Below are positions 35,874-45,382 of a stretch of DNA of 64,000 nt, piece after piece. Position 1 is the stretch's first letter. Every line of letters begins with the position of its first letter. Location: NCBI GenBank assembly GCA_964645045.1, contig CAZXYZ010000010.1, positions 62,001 through 126,000 of the forward strand, written 5' to 3'. Origin of the DNA: Anammoximicrobium sp964645045 (GTDB lineage Bacteria; Planctomycetota; Planctomycetia; Pirellulales; Pirellulaceae). The position numbers were made by a program, and so were the translations under genes. Below the pieces are notes generated by a model. The model saw nothing but the letters and a program-made list of their open reading frames with translations. It had not been told where the DNA came from and did no database searches.

Positions 35874-37043
35874 ATGTCCCGAAACCTAGTTCACACTCTT
35901 GCCGTCTTGTTGGTGGCAGCGCTGGCCGTGGCCGCGCGGGCGCAATCGCGCCCCGACGCCCAGCGGCCGAGTCAGCCCGCAGCGGCACCCGTGCAACCGG
36001 CCGCCGAAAACTCCACTCCCCTCGTCCAGTTGGCGATCCTGTTGGACAACTCGGGTTCGATGAGCGGCTTGATCGAGCAGGCCAAAAGCGAACTGTGGCG
36101 AGTCGTCAACGAACTGACCACCGCCCGACGGAACGGCAAGCAGCCCAAGCTACAGGTGGCCATATACACATACGGCGATCCACCGCCCCGGCAGCTCAAT
36201 GCCCTGACGGACGATTTGGACAAAGTCTCCGAAGCGCTGTTCGCCGTCTCGATCAACGGCGGCAGCGAGTTCTGCGGGCAGGTCATCCAGACGGCCTCGC
36301 GGGAACTGGCGTGGAGCCCGTCGCCCAACGACCTGAAACTGATCTTCATCGCCGGCAACGAGCCGTTCACTCAGGGTCACGTCGACTACCGCGAAGCCTG
36401 CCGGGAGGCGATTGCCAAGGGGATCATGATCAACACGATCCATTGCGGCGACGGGATTCCCGACGACTGGCGGGACGGCGCGCTGCTGGCCGACGGCAAG
36501 GCGATCAGTATCAACCAGAACGCCCAGGTCGCACATATCGAGGCGCCGCAGGACGCGGAGATCGCCCGCCTGGGTGCCGACCTGAACCAAACTTACATCC
36601 CGTTCGGAACCGTGGCGGCGGAGAGCCAGGCCCGGCAGCTCGTCCAGGACCAGAACGCCTCCCAGCAGTCTCAAGCCAGTTCGGTCCAACGGGCCGTGTC
36701 CAAAGCGAATGCCTACTATCGCAACAGCGCCTGGGACCTGGTCGATGCCTTGAACGATGGCGGCGTCAAGCTGGCGGACGTCAAGGCGGAAGACTTGCCG
36801 GAGAACATGCGCAGCATGAGCTTGGCCGATCGTCAGCAGTATGTCTCGCGGCAGTCCGCCGAGCGTCAACGTCTGCAGGATCGAATCAATCGGCTGAACG
36901 GCGAGCGGAACGCGTTTGTGGCCGAGAAACAGAAGCAACAGGCCGCCCGATCCGGCGAAAAGACGCTCGATCAGGCACTGGTCGAAGCCATCCGCTCGCA
37001 AGCGTCGCAGAAGCGGTTTATATTTGAGGCAGCGGGCCTGTGA
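35874..37043 (+). CDS. Secreted VWA domain protein
   Basis: A 389-residue exported protein: signal peptide 'HTLAVLLVAALAVAARAQ', Pro/Ala linker, then a VWA domain at about 50-230 with MIDAS 'ILLDNSGSMSGL', T-like 'SINGGSEFCG' and 'LKLIFIAGNEPF'. The third motif has N/E in place of the usual TDG, so the metal site may be weaker. A helical, Gln/Ala-rich C-terminus ('RQSAERQRLQDRINRLNGERNAFVAEKQKQQ') is a coiled-coil candidate. AAGGAG precedes the ATG at 35874. Likely works with the upstream VIT/VWA protein. Confidence 0.9.
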   Translation: MSRNLVHTLAVLLVAALAVAARAQSRPDAQRPSQPAAAPVQPAAENSTPLVQLAILLDNSGSMSGLIEQAKSELWRVVNELTTARRNGKQPKLQVAIYTYGDPPPRQLNALTDDLDKVSEALFAVSINGGSEFCGQVIQTASRELAWSPSPNDLKLIFIAGNEPFTQGHVDYREACREAIAKGIMINTIHCGDGIPDDWRDGALLADGKAISINQNAQVAHIEAPQDAEIARLGADLNQTYIPFGTVAAESQARQLVQDQNASQQSQASSVQRAVSKANAYYRNSAWDLVDALNDGGVKLADVKAEDLPENMRSMSLADRQQYVSRQSAERQRLQDRINRLNGERNAFVAEKQKQQAARSGEKTLDQALVEAIRSQASQKRFIFEAAGL

Positions 37044-37202
37044 GCACGCGGGGGAAGAACGGGGGCATTCCGCTTTTTTCCGACCCATGTGACTAGATGC
37101 GACAATCGGGGCGTCGAGAGTCGGAGCAGCAAAGCGGTTTGAAAGGCGATCGGTGAGACGGTACAATGACTGCGGGTAGTACGTGGATGAAGGGAGCCAT
37201 GC

Positions 37203-37487
37203 ATGGTGGAGATACAGGTAGCTTTTCCCGAACCGCTGAGTGAATTCATTCAGGGCCAGATTTCGGCGGGACGATGTGCCAGCATTAGCGACTACCTGGG
37301 CGGGTTGGTCCAAGCAGATCGGCAGCAGCAGGCAGTCCTAGAGCGACTGCAAGATCACGAGGAGCTGGCCTCACGACTGGACGAAGGGTTGAATGCAGGT
37401 GAGGGACGACCGTGGAGCCCCGCAGTGCTGCACGAACTGCGCCAGCAAGTTCTCGATCGTCACTGTCGCGGCAAGGAACTCCGATGA
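37203..37487 (+). CDS. parD: ParD-type antitoxin
   Basis: A 94-residue protein. The N-terminal part 'MVEIQVAFPEPLSEFIQGQISAGRCASISDYLGGLVQAD' is a ribbon-helix-helix motif of the ParD/CopG class; a helical C-terminus binds the toxin. It overlaps the ParE-like gene by four bases. Expected to repress its own operon. GAAGGGAG lies eight bases before the ATG. Confidence 0.85.
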   Translation: MVEIQVAFPEPLSEFIQGQISAGRCASISDYLGGLVQADRQQQAVLERLQDHEELASRLDEGLNAGEGRPWSPAVLHELRQQVLDRHCRGKELR

Positions 37488-37804
37488 GTATCCCTGTTCG
37501 GCTGCGCGTCGTTGCGGAGAAAGACGTGGCAGCCCACGCTGAATACATCCAGCGCGACAGTCTCGACGCGGCCCTGCGGTTTCTTGACGCGGTCGACGCG
37601 GCGTTCTCGATGCTCAGCAAGACACCGGAAATGGGCGGTATGTGTCGATTTGCCAAGCCGCACTATGCCGGGATGCGTGTTTGGCCCGTCCCAAGCTTCA
37701 GGAAGTACCTCATCTTCTATCGGGTCATCCCGGAAGAGATCGAGGTGATCCGCATATTGCACGGAACTCGCGATTTGCGAATCATTTTCGGCGAGGAAGA
37801 GTAG
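37484..37804 (+). CDS. parE: ParE/RelE-type toxin
   Basis: A 106-residue toxin of the RelE/ParE superfamily: 'AHAEYIQRDSLDAALRFLDAVDAAFSML', 'PHYAGMRVWPVPSFRKYLIFYRVIPEEIEVIRILHGTRDL', the typical strand-rich core. ParE proteins poison DNA gyrase. The ATG at 37484 is used, as the longer frame upstream (from 37412) runs over the antitoxin gene. Confidence 0.88.
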   Translation: MSIPVRLRVVAEKDVAAHAEYIQRDSLDAALRFLDAVDAAFSMLSKTPEMGGMCRFAKPHYAGMRVWPVPSFRKYLIFYRVIPEEIEVIRILHGTRDLRIIFGEEE

Positions 37805-37879
37805 TTCTAATGCCTCTCCGGCTGGCGGTCATGCGGTAGGACCGGCCACCGCAGCAGCGATTGTGAACTGTCGGCGAGA

Positions 37880-37913
37880 AGAAGCCCGGCTTTTCCGAAA
37901 GAGCCGGGCTTCT
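37880..37913. terminator. Hairpin between ParDE and the response regulator
   Basis: AGAAGCCCGGCT and its exact complement AGCCGGGCTTCT flank a 10-base loop. No T-run follows. It ends 13 bases before the response-regulator ATG and directly abuts its GGAG ribosome site, so it could end ParDE transcripts or fold over the leader of the next message. Confidence 0.55.
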
Positions 37914-37926
37914 GGAGAGCAGCTCC

Positions 37927-38637
37927 ATGAATGAGCGCCAGCGCATCGTGGTCGTCGAGGATGACGCGGCCATCCGCCGCGGCATCGTGGACGCCCTGCG
38001 CTTTGAGGGCTACCAGGCGGTCGAGGCGGCTGACGGCAAGGTTGGCATGGCCCTGGCCCTGGAAGTCGATTGCGAACTGGTGCTGTTGGATCTGGTGCTC
38101 CCCAAGACGCCGGGGCTGGAGGTCCTGCAGGCCGTCCGTCAGCGCCGCCCCACGCTGCCGGTGATCATCCTGACGGCCATGGGCGACGAGGCAGACCGGG
38201 TGCGCGGCCTGCGGCTGGGCGCCGACGATTACGTCGTCAAGCCCTTTAGCGTCAGCGAACTGATGGCCCGCGTTCAGGCCGTGTTACGTCGTTCGCCGCA
38301 GCGCCCGACCGACGTCAGCGAAGCACCGGTGCCGGGCGGCGTGATCGATTTTTCGCGCAACGAAATCCGCTTCCGGGGCGGCCGGCGCGAGACCCTGTCG
38401 GAACGCGAAAGTGAGTTGCTGCGGTATCTTGTCGTGAATCCCGGGCGAGTGATCAGTCGCGACGAGCTGTTACGGAGCGTCTGGCGGATCGAGCCGCGCG
38501 GATTGTGGACGCGAACCATCGACATGCACATTGCCCGCCTGCGCGAGAAACTTGGGGACGACGCCTCCGAACCCCAACTGATCCTGACCGTACGCGGCAA
38601 AGGATACATGTACGGTCAGCCGGAGAGCCCGCCATGA
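37927..38637 (+). CDS. OmpR-family response regulator
   Basis: A 236-residue two-domain regulator. Receiver domain: acidic pocket E11-D12-D13, phosphoacceptor D55 in 'LVLLDLVLP', T83 and K105 in 'DDYVVKPF'. C-terminal winged-helix of the OmpR/PhoB type ('LSERESELLRYLVVNPGRVISRDELLRSVW', 'TIDMHIARLREKLGDD'). The ATG follows GGAG by nine bases. It overlaps the kinase gene by four bases. Targets unknown. Confidence 0.95.
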   Translation: MNERQRIVVVEDDAAIRRGIVDALRFEGYQAVEAADGKVGMALALEVDCELVLLDLVLPKTPGLEVLQAVRQRRPTLPVIILTAMGDEADRVRGLRLGADDYVVKPFSVSELMARVQAVLRRSPQRPTDVSEAPVPGGVIDFSRNEIRFRGGRRETLSERESELLRYLVVNPGRVISRDELLRSVWRIEPRGLWTRTIDMHIARLREKLGDDASEPQLILTVRGKGYMYGQPESPP

Positions 38638-40613
38638 GCCGTTCTCGAACCGTTCTGGCGGCATTCCTGGCCTGCCTGGTCGTGGTGTTAGGAGCCATGA
38701 CCTGGGTCAGCATTGCGGTCGTCACGCTCGACCGCCGCGACGCCGCGACGCAGCGTCAAGCCGAATTGCAAGAAGACGTCCGGCTGGCGCTGTGGCGGAT
38801 GGACTCGGCCCTGAACCCCATCGTTGCGCAGGAACAAACGCGGCCCTTTCACGAGTATCAAGCCCTGTACATGCCGCCGCTGACGTTGGACCCCGCGTAC
38901 CAGCCTGTCGTGGGGAATCGCATCCGGTTGCCATCTCCGTTGCTGTCCCACACACCGCCTTTCGTCAAACTGCACTTTCAGTATGACGCGGCCGGCCAGC
39001 TGAGCAGCCCGCAATCGCCAGCCGGCATCGTGGCAGGCCCGACCGAGCCCTGGTGGTTGGAGCCCGGTCGCCTGGCCCTGGCGGCCGACAACCTGCGCGA
39101 GCTCGCGGAGCACCTGGATCGAGCCGTCCTTCTGGCGGCGGCCCCGGAGCCGGAGGTGACGGCAGAGCCGTCGGTGCGTGTCGCTGCCGTCCCAGAAGCC
39201 ACGAACGAGCAACCGGCCGCGGTCGATCCAGAGCAACCGGCCACGCAGCAGCTGCTCAACGATTTGAACGCGAGCAACGCGCTGGCCCAGTCCGCGATGC
39301 CGCTGGAACAGCGGCAGCAAGGCCGCGCACGCAACGTGCCCGCCCAGCAGCAACTGCGTTCGGACATGGAATATCAACAGCGGGTCGAGGCCAATGTGCA
39401 GAGCAAGCTGCTGGGCAAGTTCAATCGCTCGCCGGACAATCGTAGCCAGCAAGCCGCCGCCCCCGACGAGAGTGGCCCGCGGGCGCCGAACGCGGGTCCC
39501 GATGGACCGCTGCCCAGCGAAGGCGACATGCACCCGGTGTGGATGGACGACCGCTTGTTGCTGGTACGACGAGTTAAGTTGGGGGATCAAATCTGGCTCC
39601 AGGGCTGCTGGCTGGACTGGGACGCGCTGCGCATCTGGCTCGTGCAGCGCGTCACGGACCTGTTGCCTGACGCCGAACTCGTCCCGGCAGCGGAATCAGA
39701 TACGCTTTTTGCCGACCCCCGCCCGGCGGTCGGGGGCCACGATCGGCCGGCAGTTTGTCTCCTGGCCGCCCTGCCCGTCCGTTTGGTTCCGGGCAAGATC
39801 AGCGACGCGGACGAGAGCTTGGCGACTCCAATCCGCACGTCCCTGATCGTCGCTTGGCTGTCCGCAGTGCTGGCCATGGCTGCCGTCGTGGTGTTGGTTC
39901 TGGGGATGAATGCCTTGAGCGAACGCCGGGCCGCCTTTGTCTCGGCCGTGACGCACGAATTGCGGACGCCGCTGACCACGTTTCGCATGTACACGGAAAT
40001 GCTCGCCGGCGGCATGGTTCCGGACGAAGCTCGCCGCCGCGAGTACCTGCTGACGTTGCGCAGCGAGTCCGACCGCCTCGCGCAGCTGATCGAGAACGTG
40101 CTGTCGTACGCCCGGTTGGAGCGCGGTCGTGCCGCCACGCACACCGAGGAGGTGACGGTCGGACAGTTGCTTGACCGTTTTACGGGCCGCCTCCGGCATC
40201 GCGCTCAGCAGGCCGAAATGGAACTGGATCTGGTGATCGACGAGTCGCAGCGCGAGGCGACCGTGCGAACCGACGTCGCAGCGGTCGAACAAATCGTCGC
40301 CAACTTGGTGGACAATGCGTGCAAGTATGCTGCCGGCGCCGAGGACCGCCGAATTCATGTCCGGGCTCAATCCGACGCGCGCTGGCTCCGCTTGCGCGTG
40401 ACCGATCACGGCCCGGGCGTCGCCGCGGATGCGGCCCGGCAGCTGTTCCGCCCGTTCCACCGCTCGGCCCAAGACGCGGCCAATTCCGCGCCCGGCGTCG
40501 GCCTGGGCCTGGCCCTCAGCCGCCGCCTCGCGCGGCGTTTGCAAGGCGAGCTGACCCTGGTCTCCAGCGACGGCGCAGGAGCATGCTTTGAACTGAGACT
40601 GCCGGTGCGTTAA
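38634..40613 (+). CDS. Membrane sensor histidine kinase with low-complexity sensor
   Basis: A 659-residue sensor kinase. TM1 at residues 8-30, a large periplasmic part of about 370 residues with a Gln/Ala/Pro-rich central stretch (about 175-300), TM2 'LIVAWLSAVLAMAAVVVLVLGM' near 405-427, then a HisKA box 'SAVTHELRTPLTTF' with H441 and a HATPase domain ('NLVDNACKYA', 'VTDHGPGVAADA', 'GVGLGLALSRRLARRLQG'). No HAMP domain is clear. The sensor part matches no known domain; the phosphorelay is complete with the upstream regulator. Convergent with the restriction gene, 12 bases away. Confidence 0.93.
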   Translation: MSRSRTVLAAFLACLVVVLGAMTWVSIAVVTLDRRDAATQRQAELQEDVRLALWRMDSALNPIVAQEQTRPFHEYQALYMPPLTLDPAYQPVVGNRIRLPSPLLSHTPPFVKLHFQYDAAGQLSSPQSPAGIVAGPTEPWWLEPGRLALAADNLRELAEHLDRAVLLAAAPEPEVTAEPSVRVAAVPEATNEQPAAVDPEQPATQQLLNDLNASNALAQSAMPLEQRQQGRARNVPAQQQLRSDMEYQQRVEANVQSKLLGKFNRSPDNRSQQAAAPDESGPRAPNAGPDGPLPSEGDMHPVWMDDRLLLVRRVKLGDQIWLQGCWLDWDALRIWLVQRVTDLLPDAELVPAAESDTLFADPRPAVGGHDRPAVCLLAALPVRLVPGKISDADESLATPIRTSLIVAWLSAVLAMAAVVVLVLGMNALSERRAAFVSAVTHELRTPLTTFRMYTEMLAGGMVPDEARRREYLLTLRSESDRLAQLIENVLSYARLERGRAATHTEEVTVGQLLDRFTGRLRHRAQQAEMELDLVIDESQREATVRTDVAAVEQIVANLVDNACKYAAGAEDRRIHVRAQSDARWLRLRVTDHGPGVAADAARQLFRPFHRSAQDAANSAPGVGLGLALSRRLARRLQGELTLVSSDGAGACFELRLPVR

Positions 40614-40625
40614 GCGATCGCAGAA

Positions 40626-43600
40626 TCACGCCAAGGCATCGAGGACCAAGTTCGCTTCTTCGGGACGTTTGATGACTCGATATTGCCAATGCCCGAATCC
40701 GCCGTGCGCGTTGACGGCGGCGCACCAACGCTCGGCAGCCGCACGCTTCACGTCCTGCAGCGGGTCGTAGCCTTTCGGTTCCAGGATCAGGAAGTGATCG
40801 TGGGCACGGGCCAGGCGAATGAGAAAATCAGGAACATACTCGTGCTGCTCACCGTTGTGCAGGTAGGGAATACCCAGGCCCAGGCCGGCATTCTTGACGA
40901 ACGCCGTCACCGCGCGATGCGTGTCGACGAAGTAGGCGACGGATTGCTCCCAACGCTGGGTGTCGGCCACGACGTAGTTGACGTGGCTGCGGGCGACCTC
41001 GCGCACGTCCCGGCTGGTCCAGAAATCCACGTCCGCCGTCGAACCGGGGCCGCGAGTCGCTTCCAGCAGCGGTAATTCCGGGGCTTCGCCGGCATCGACG
41101 TCGCCTTGAAGATTTTGCAGCAGCGACTCCACGAGCCAGCCATAGTAGGGCGCCAGGAACAGGTCCTTGCGATGGGCCGGCGCGTACACCCGGACCTTTT
41201 CTTCGGTATAGCGATGTACGATGCGGGCGAGCTGCGGGAACAGGGCGTGCGGAGGCACTTCACAGCCGCGCTGCTCGCGGAACAGCCGTGTCAACGCGCC
41301 GGCCACGTCGAACACCAACTCCTGCACGCGGCGTGACCGGCGGAACTCATCGAGTTTAACGGCGTCCGCGCGGCCGGGCCCGGACAAACTGAGCCGCCCG
41401 GTATTGGTCGGATGCAGTCCCTTGACTTCGACTTCGGGCGGGATCCGGCCGGGTTCGAGGCTCAGGGATGGTACGCGCTCCCAGTCGATTGTCACGCGGT
41501 TGCGCACGGCTTGCGTGTAGCCTTCGACGCGCGGGAACTGGATTTCCAGGTGCGCCCGTTCCGGCACGGCCCGCACGTGATGACGTTTCACCGGCGGCGG
41601 AGCCGGACCTTGGGGATTGGCCTTGAAGGGAATGATCTGAAACGGCACGCCGAACACTTTGGCCACTTCCTCGGTCAACCGGCCGTTTTCTCCCACCTCG
41701 TAACTGGCCCGCCGCAAGCCGCGCCCGACGATCTGTTCGCACAGCAATTGCGACATGAACGGCCGGAGACCGAGGATGTGCGTCACGGTGCTGCAGTCCC
41801 AACCCTCGGTCAGCATCCCCACACTGACGATGCACCGCACATCGCGTCCCGGCGGGTGCAGGGGGCGTTTCAATTTGTCCGCCAGGGTCGCGAACCCCGG
41901 CGGAAAAATCTCGCGTCTTTGGCGGTCGCGCGGCCAATCGCGTTTTCCCACGGTGTCCAGCGTGAAACGCATCCAGCGTTTCTCGTCCGCTTGCGAACCA
42001 CCGCCCGCCGTGTCCCGGTCCGTCTCGGCGACGACCTTGGAATGCACGACGATGGTGTTGATCTCCGTCGGGGTATTGCGAAAACCGTCGAGTTTCGCCG
42101 GGGGGATGCCGGTGGGACATTGGCCGTTGGCCAGCCACTCGAAAATCACGTTGGCCAGCGCGGTGTTCTTGCACACGAGGATAAACACCGGCGGACGCTC
42201 CTCGTGCCCGCTGTCACGCCACTGCCGCCACATTTCTTCCCACAAGCCGCCGAGCAGGGCGATGGGATGATGGGCCCACTTGAGCACCGCTTCGGGCTTC
42301 GGGTTCGCCCGCTTGCCGCCGCGTTCCGACGCCGTCAGCCGGCCGGGCTGGAGAATCCACTGCCAGATATTGAAGTAGCCGGGGATCTCGGCGCCCGTGC
42401 AATCGCGGACCGCCAACTGAGGAATCTTCACCAGCCCGCTCTCGATGGCGTCGATCAGCCCAAAATCGCTGACCACCCAAGGAAACGGCCGGTTCGCCTC
42501 CTGGCCGATACGATTCAAAAAGTAAGGGGTGGCCGACAGGTCCACGCAGAAGTTGATTCCGCGCAGCTTGTGGATGCGATCCAGGCCCTCGATCCACACC
42601 GTCGCCTCGGTCTTGTCCGACAGCCACTCCTCGCGGTCGTCCTCGTCCAACTCGTCCCAGTCCTCCGGCCGCTCGACCTTGACGCGGTAGGCATGGTGGG
42701 CTTCGTCGTTAAAGACCAGCAGGTTCCGCTTTCCGCCCACGTCGCGCAACACGCGGTTGACCAGCGACGTATCGCTCTCCACGTACCGCGTGCTGCGGAC
42801 CTTGAGCGTCATGTCTTGTCCGGGATCGCCCTCCACCACCTCGATCTGGCCGTTGGCCATCTGCAGCAGCACCGTTTCCCGGGTCAGCCAACGCGTCCCG
42901 CGTTTGGTGTCGTTCTTGTCGCCGATGCGGATCGTCTCCGTGGTCAGCACGGGTACGCCCGCCTTGACCACGCGGCCCCCGTCGCCTGCGGTCGCCGGGG
43001 TCTGCGGCTCGAAGACGTGCCAGTTGGTGACCAGCACCTTGCCCTGCGCCAGTTGCGACAGCAGATGGCCGGGAACCAAATCGCGAGTCCGGTACAGGCT
43101 CGCCTCGCCTTGCTCGGGATCCAGTTCGCGCAGCCGGTCGCGGATGGTGACGTTCGGGCAGACCACCAGCACCACGTCGGAAAACCGCCCGTCGCTCCGG
43201 CTGTTGACCTTGTTCAAGATGCTCCACGCGGCGAGCATCCCCATGACGGTCGTCTTGCCCGACCCGGTGGCCATCTTGCTGGCGTAGCGGAGAAAGCCGC
43301 TGTAGCCGCCGGCCTGCGCCTCGGCGCTGGGCTCATCCCGGGGGATCTCCAGTCCCTGCCGGAAGTCCGCCCGCGCTTCGGACAGGAAGATAATCGTCTC
43401 GGCGGCTTCCAACTGGGCAAAGAACAACCGCTGCGTCCGGCCGTCGCGCTGCCAGTAGACGAGCAGGTCGTGCGTGGTCCGCGTCACGCCCGGCCAGCCC
43501 TGCTGGCGCCAGGCTTTGACCCGCTCGCGGATCAAGTTGACGCGTTTCAGTTCGATGTGGTAGCCGCCCTTGTCGATCTGGTCGCGCCCCGGCTCGCGGT

Positions 43601-43727
43601 AGTAATACATCGCCGGCCGGCGGCCCGAACGCCGCTCCAGCGGCTGCCCTTCGATGATCCACCAGTGCTCCCGCGGCTCGTCGTAAGGCGAATTCAAAAT
43701 CGGTTCGGGAACTTCAAAATTGCTCAT
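40626..43727 (-). CDS. Res-like restriction helicase-nuclease (BPTD_3080 type)
   Basis: A 1033-residue SF2 helicase plus nuclease. Walker A 'KMATGSGKTTVMGML', motif II 'VFNDEAHHAY', motif III 'CVDLSATPYFL', later 'VSVGMLTEGWDC' and 'QIVGRGLRR' for the second lobe. A PD-(D/E)XK nuclease at the end: 'EYVPDFLIRL' followed by 'HFLILEPKG', with the D, E and K in place. This matches Type III restriction Res subunits, BPTD_3080-like. Its start overlaps the previous gene by four bases (ATGA). It cuts unmethylated DNA together with the methyltransferase of this operon if intact. Confidence 0.9.
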   Translation of the reverse strand: MSNFEVPEPILNSPYDEPREHWWIIEGQPLERRSGRRPAMYYYREPGRDQIDKGGYHIELKRVNLIRERVKAWRQQGWPGVTRTTHDLLVYWQRDGRTQRLFFAQLEAAETIIFLSEARADFRQGLEIPRDEPSAEAQAGGYSGFLRYASKMATGSGKTTVMGMLAAWSILNKVNSRSDGRFSDVVLVVCPNVTIRDRLRELDPEQGEASLYRTRDLVPGHLLSQLAQGKVLVTNWHVFEPQTPATAGDGGRVVKAGVPVLTTETIRIGDKNDTKRGTRWLTRETVLLQMANGQIEVVEGDPGQDMTLKVRSTRYVESDTSLVNRVLRDVGGKRNLLVFNDEAHHAYRVKVERPEDWDELDEDDREEWLSDKTEATVWIEGLDRIHKLRGINFCVDLSATPYFLNRIGQEANRPFPWVVSDFGLIDAIESGLVKIPQLAVRDCTGAEIPGYFNIWQWILQPGRLTASERGGKRANPKPEAVLKWAHHPIALLGGLWEEMWRQWRDSGHEERPPVFILVCKNTALANVIFEWLANGQCPTGIPPAKLDGFRNTPTEINTIVVHSKVVAETDRDTAGGGSQADEKRWMRFTLDTVGKRDWPRDRQRREIFPPGFATLADKLKRPLHPPGRDVRCIVSVGMLTEGWDCSTVTHILGLRPFMSQLLCEQIVGRGLRRASYEVGENGRLTEEVAKVFGVPFQIIPFKANPQGPAPPPVKRHHVRAVPERAHLEIQFPRVEGYTQAVRNRVTIDWERVPSLSLEPGRIPPEVEVKGLHPTNTGRLSLSGPGRADAVKLDEFRRSRRVQELVFDVAGALTRLFREQRGCEVPPHALFPQLARIVHRYTEEKVRVYAPAHRKDLFLAPYYGWLVESLLQNLQGDVDAGEAPELPLLEATRGPGSTADVDFWTSRDVREVARSHVNYVVADTQRWEQSVAYFVDTHRAVTAFVKNAGLGLGIPYLHNGEQHEYVPDFLIRLARAHDHFLILEPKGYDPLQDVKRAAAERWCAAVNAHGGFGHWQYRVIKRPEEANLVLDALA

Positions 43728-45382
43728 AGGCCGAATGCCTGCTGGATCAAGTCGAGTTTCTCTAGCACCTCGGGATGAATCTCCTCCGCCCGCATGACGG
43801 CGGCGATTTCGGCGAATCGCGTGTACGGCAGGCCGGGAAAGCCGGCCGCGTCCAGGATGGGCGGAATCAGTTTCGTCCGGGCCTTCATATTGTTCAACAC
43901 CTCATGCTCGCCCAACGGTTCTCGCACGACCGCGGGGGGCAGGTTGTCGGCAATCCAAGCTTGCATGTCGCGGATATGGGGAGCCGCTTCGGGCGAATCT
44001 TCGGGGACTCCCAACAGCTTGGCAATGAATCGCGCCAGCGAGGTGGGGTGGAACAGGTAGCTTTCGATTTCGTACCGGCGCCAACGCAACCGCTGGAAGC
44101 CCTCGCCGGTGACGGGCTTGGATTGCAGACCCGGATGGGCGTCTCCGTCGACCAGTTCGAGTGCTGGCAAATCGTCCCGCACCAGCCGCAACGCGGCATG
44201 GTGGTCGCGGGCATCGATTCCCGGCGCGCCTTCCCGCAGATTGAGAATCTTGGCCTTCCAGAGGATTCCTTGTTCCAAGAAGGACGCCAGCGGATGGTTT
44301 AGCGCGCGGGACCAGGCCCGCAGAATCTCCAAGTCCGTCCAATCCTCGGTGTACAGGACGCCCCGCGCGTCTCCCGCCAGCATCAAGTCGACGTTGCTCA
44401 GCGAACGCAACGACTCGGTCAACCGATCCCGTTCGGCGGCATCGCGCAGCAGACGCGGCCGCTGGTAGCAGAGGCACAATTCTTCGGGAGCAACCGCATC
44501 GATAAACGTCTCGGCGTGCGTCGCGACGATCAACTGGCTGCGTTTGGCCGCGGCCAGTCGCCGCAACCGGCTCCACACCACTTCCTGCAGAATGACGTGC
44601 AAATGCGCGTCCGGCTCGTCGATCAACAGCAGTGACCCCGGCCGCGCGAACAGGTAGCCGAACAGCGTCAGCACCTGCTGAAAACCGCTGCCGGCGCTGG
44701 CGATGTCGAACGCCGGCCCGCCGGGTTGCGGCCGATAATCCGCGGTAATCAGGGCGCCCACCTGGGGCACCAGTAATTCGTAGCCGAACAGCTCGCGCAC
44801 CAGTTCGACCAATTGGCCCCACGCCTCCCCGGCGTTTGCCGCCCGGACGAGGATATTGCGCAAAATCTCACCCGGCTTGGCCTGACCGATAATCAAGTCG
44901 AGATACTCGTCGCGCGCGTAAAACGGTTCGTCCCGCGAGATCCCGCTCGTCGCCGGTATGAACACCGGCGTCAGCCCCGCCTGCGCCACGTGGCGCTCGT
45001 CCGTGTCGCCCGTGGGCCGCACGTACATCTGTTTGGGCGTGTCCCAAACGAACTCCAGATTCACCGTCCAGCCGTCGCGATGCGACACCTCGACCTGCAT
45101 CGGCTCCGCGTGACGACGATTGGTCCACAGCAGATCAAACGTCTGGACCGGAACGGCCGTGAAATCACCGTGCCCAATCTCCTGCCGCCGATACGCACGA
45201 TTGTTCAGCCGGATCGAGCCCGACTCTCTCCAACGTTGAAAGGCGAAGTGCCAGGCATAGATCGCCTGCAAAAGCGTTGTCTTGCCGGTGTTGTTCGGTC
45301 CGGCGAGGACAAGATGGCCGGGTATGTCGAAGGTCACTTCGTCAAACCGCTTGAAGTTCCTGAGTACGACGCGCCGGATCAT
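43724..45382 (-). CDS. OLD-like AAA ATPase with TOPRIM-type domain
   Basis: A 552-residue protein. The N-terminal ABC-like ATPase has 'LVLAGPNNTGKTTLLQAIYAW' (Walker A), 'SAGSGFQQVLTLFGYLFARPGSLLLIDEPDAHLH' (signature and Walker B) and 'QLIVATHAETFIDAV'. The C-terminal 170 residues have a TOPRIM-like pattern: an acidic residue in 'LYTEDWTDLEILRAW', 'LVDGDAHPG', and 'RRYEIESYLFHP'. That is the layout of OLD-family nucleases. The ATG at 45382 overlaps the methyltransferase stop by four bases. Insertion of an OLD-like gene between Mod- and Res-like genes recurs in bacteria and its role is unclear. Confidence 0.85.
   Translation of the reverse strand: MIRRVVLRNFKRFDEVTFDIPGHLVLAGPNNTGKTTLLQAIYAWHFAFQRWRESGSIRLNNRAYRRQEIGHGDFTAVPVQTFDLLWTNRRHAEPMQVEVSHRDGWTVNLEFVWDTPKQMYVRPTGDTDERHVAQAGLTPVFIPATSGISRDEPFYARDEYLDLIIGQAKPGEILRNILVRAANAGEAWGQLVELVRELFGYELLVPQVGALITADYRPQPGGPAFDIASAGSGFQQVLTLFGYLFARPGSLLLIDEPDAHLHVILQEVVWSRLRRLAAAKRSQLIVATHAETFIDAVAPEELCLCYQRPRLLRDAAERDRLTESLRSLSNVDLMLAGDARGVLYTEDWTDLEILRAWSRALNHPLASFLEQGILWKAKILNLREGAPGIDARDHHAALRLVRDDLPALELVDGDAHPGLQSKPVTGEGFQRLRWRRYEIESYLFHPTSLARFIAKLLGVPEDSPEAAPHIRDMQAWIADNLPPAVVREPLGEHEVLNNMKARTKLIPPILDAAGFPGLPYTRFAEIAAVMRAEEIHPEVLEKLDLIQQAFGL

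Noticed and set aside
41412..43778. 788-residue plus-strand frame over the Res gene
   Set aside because: Shadow frame without domain signatures.
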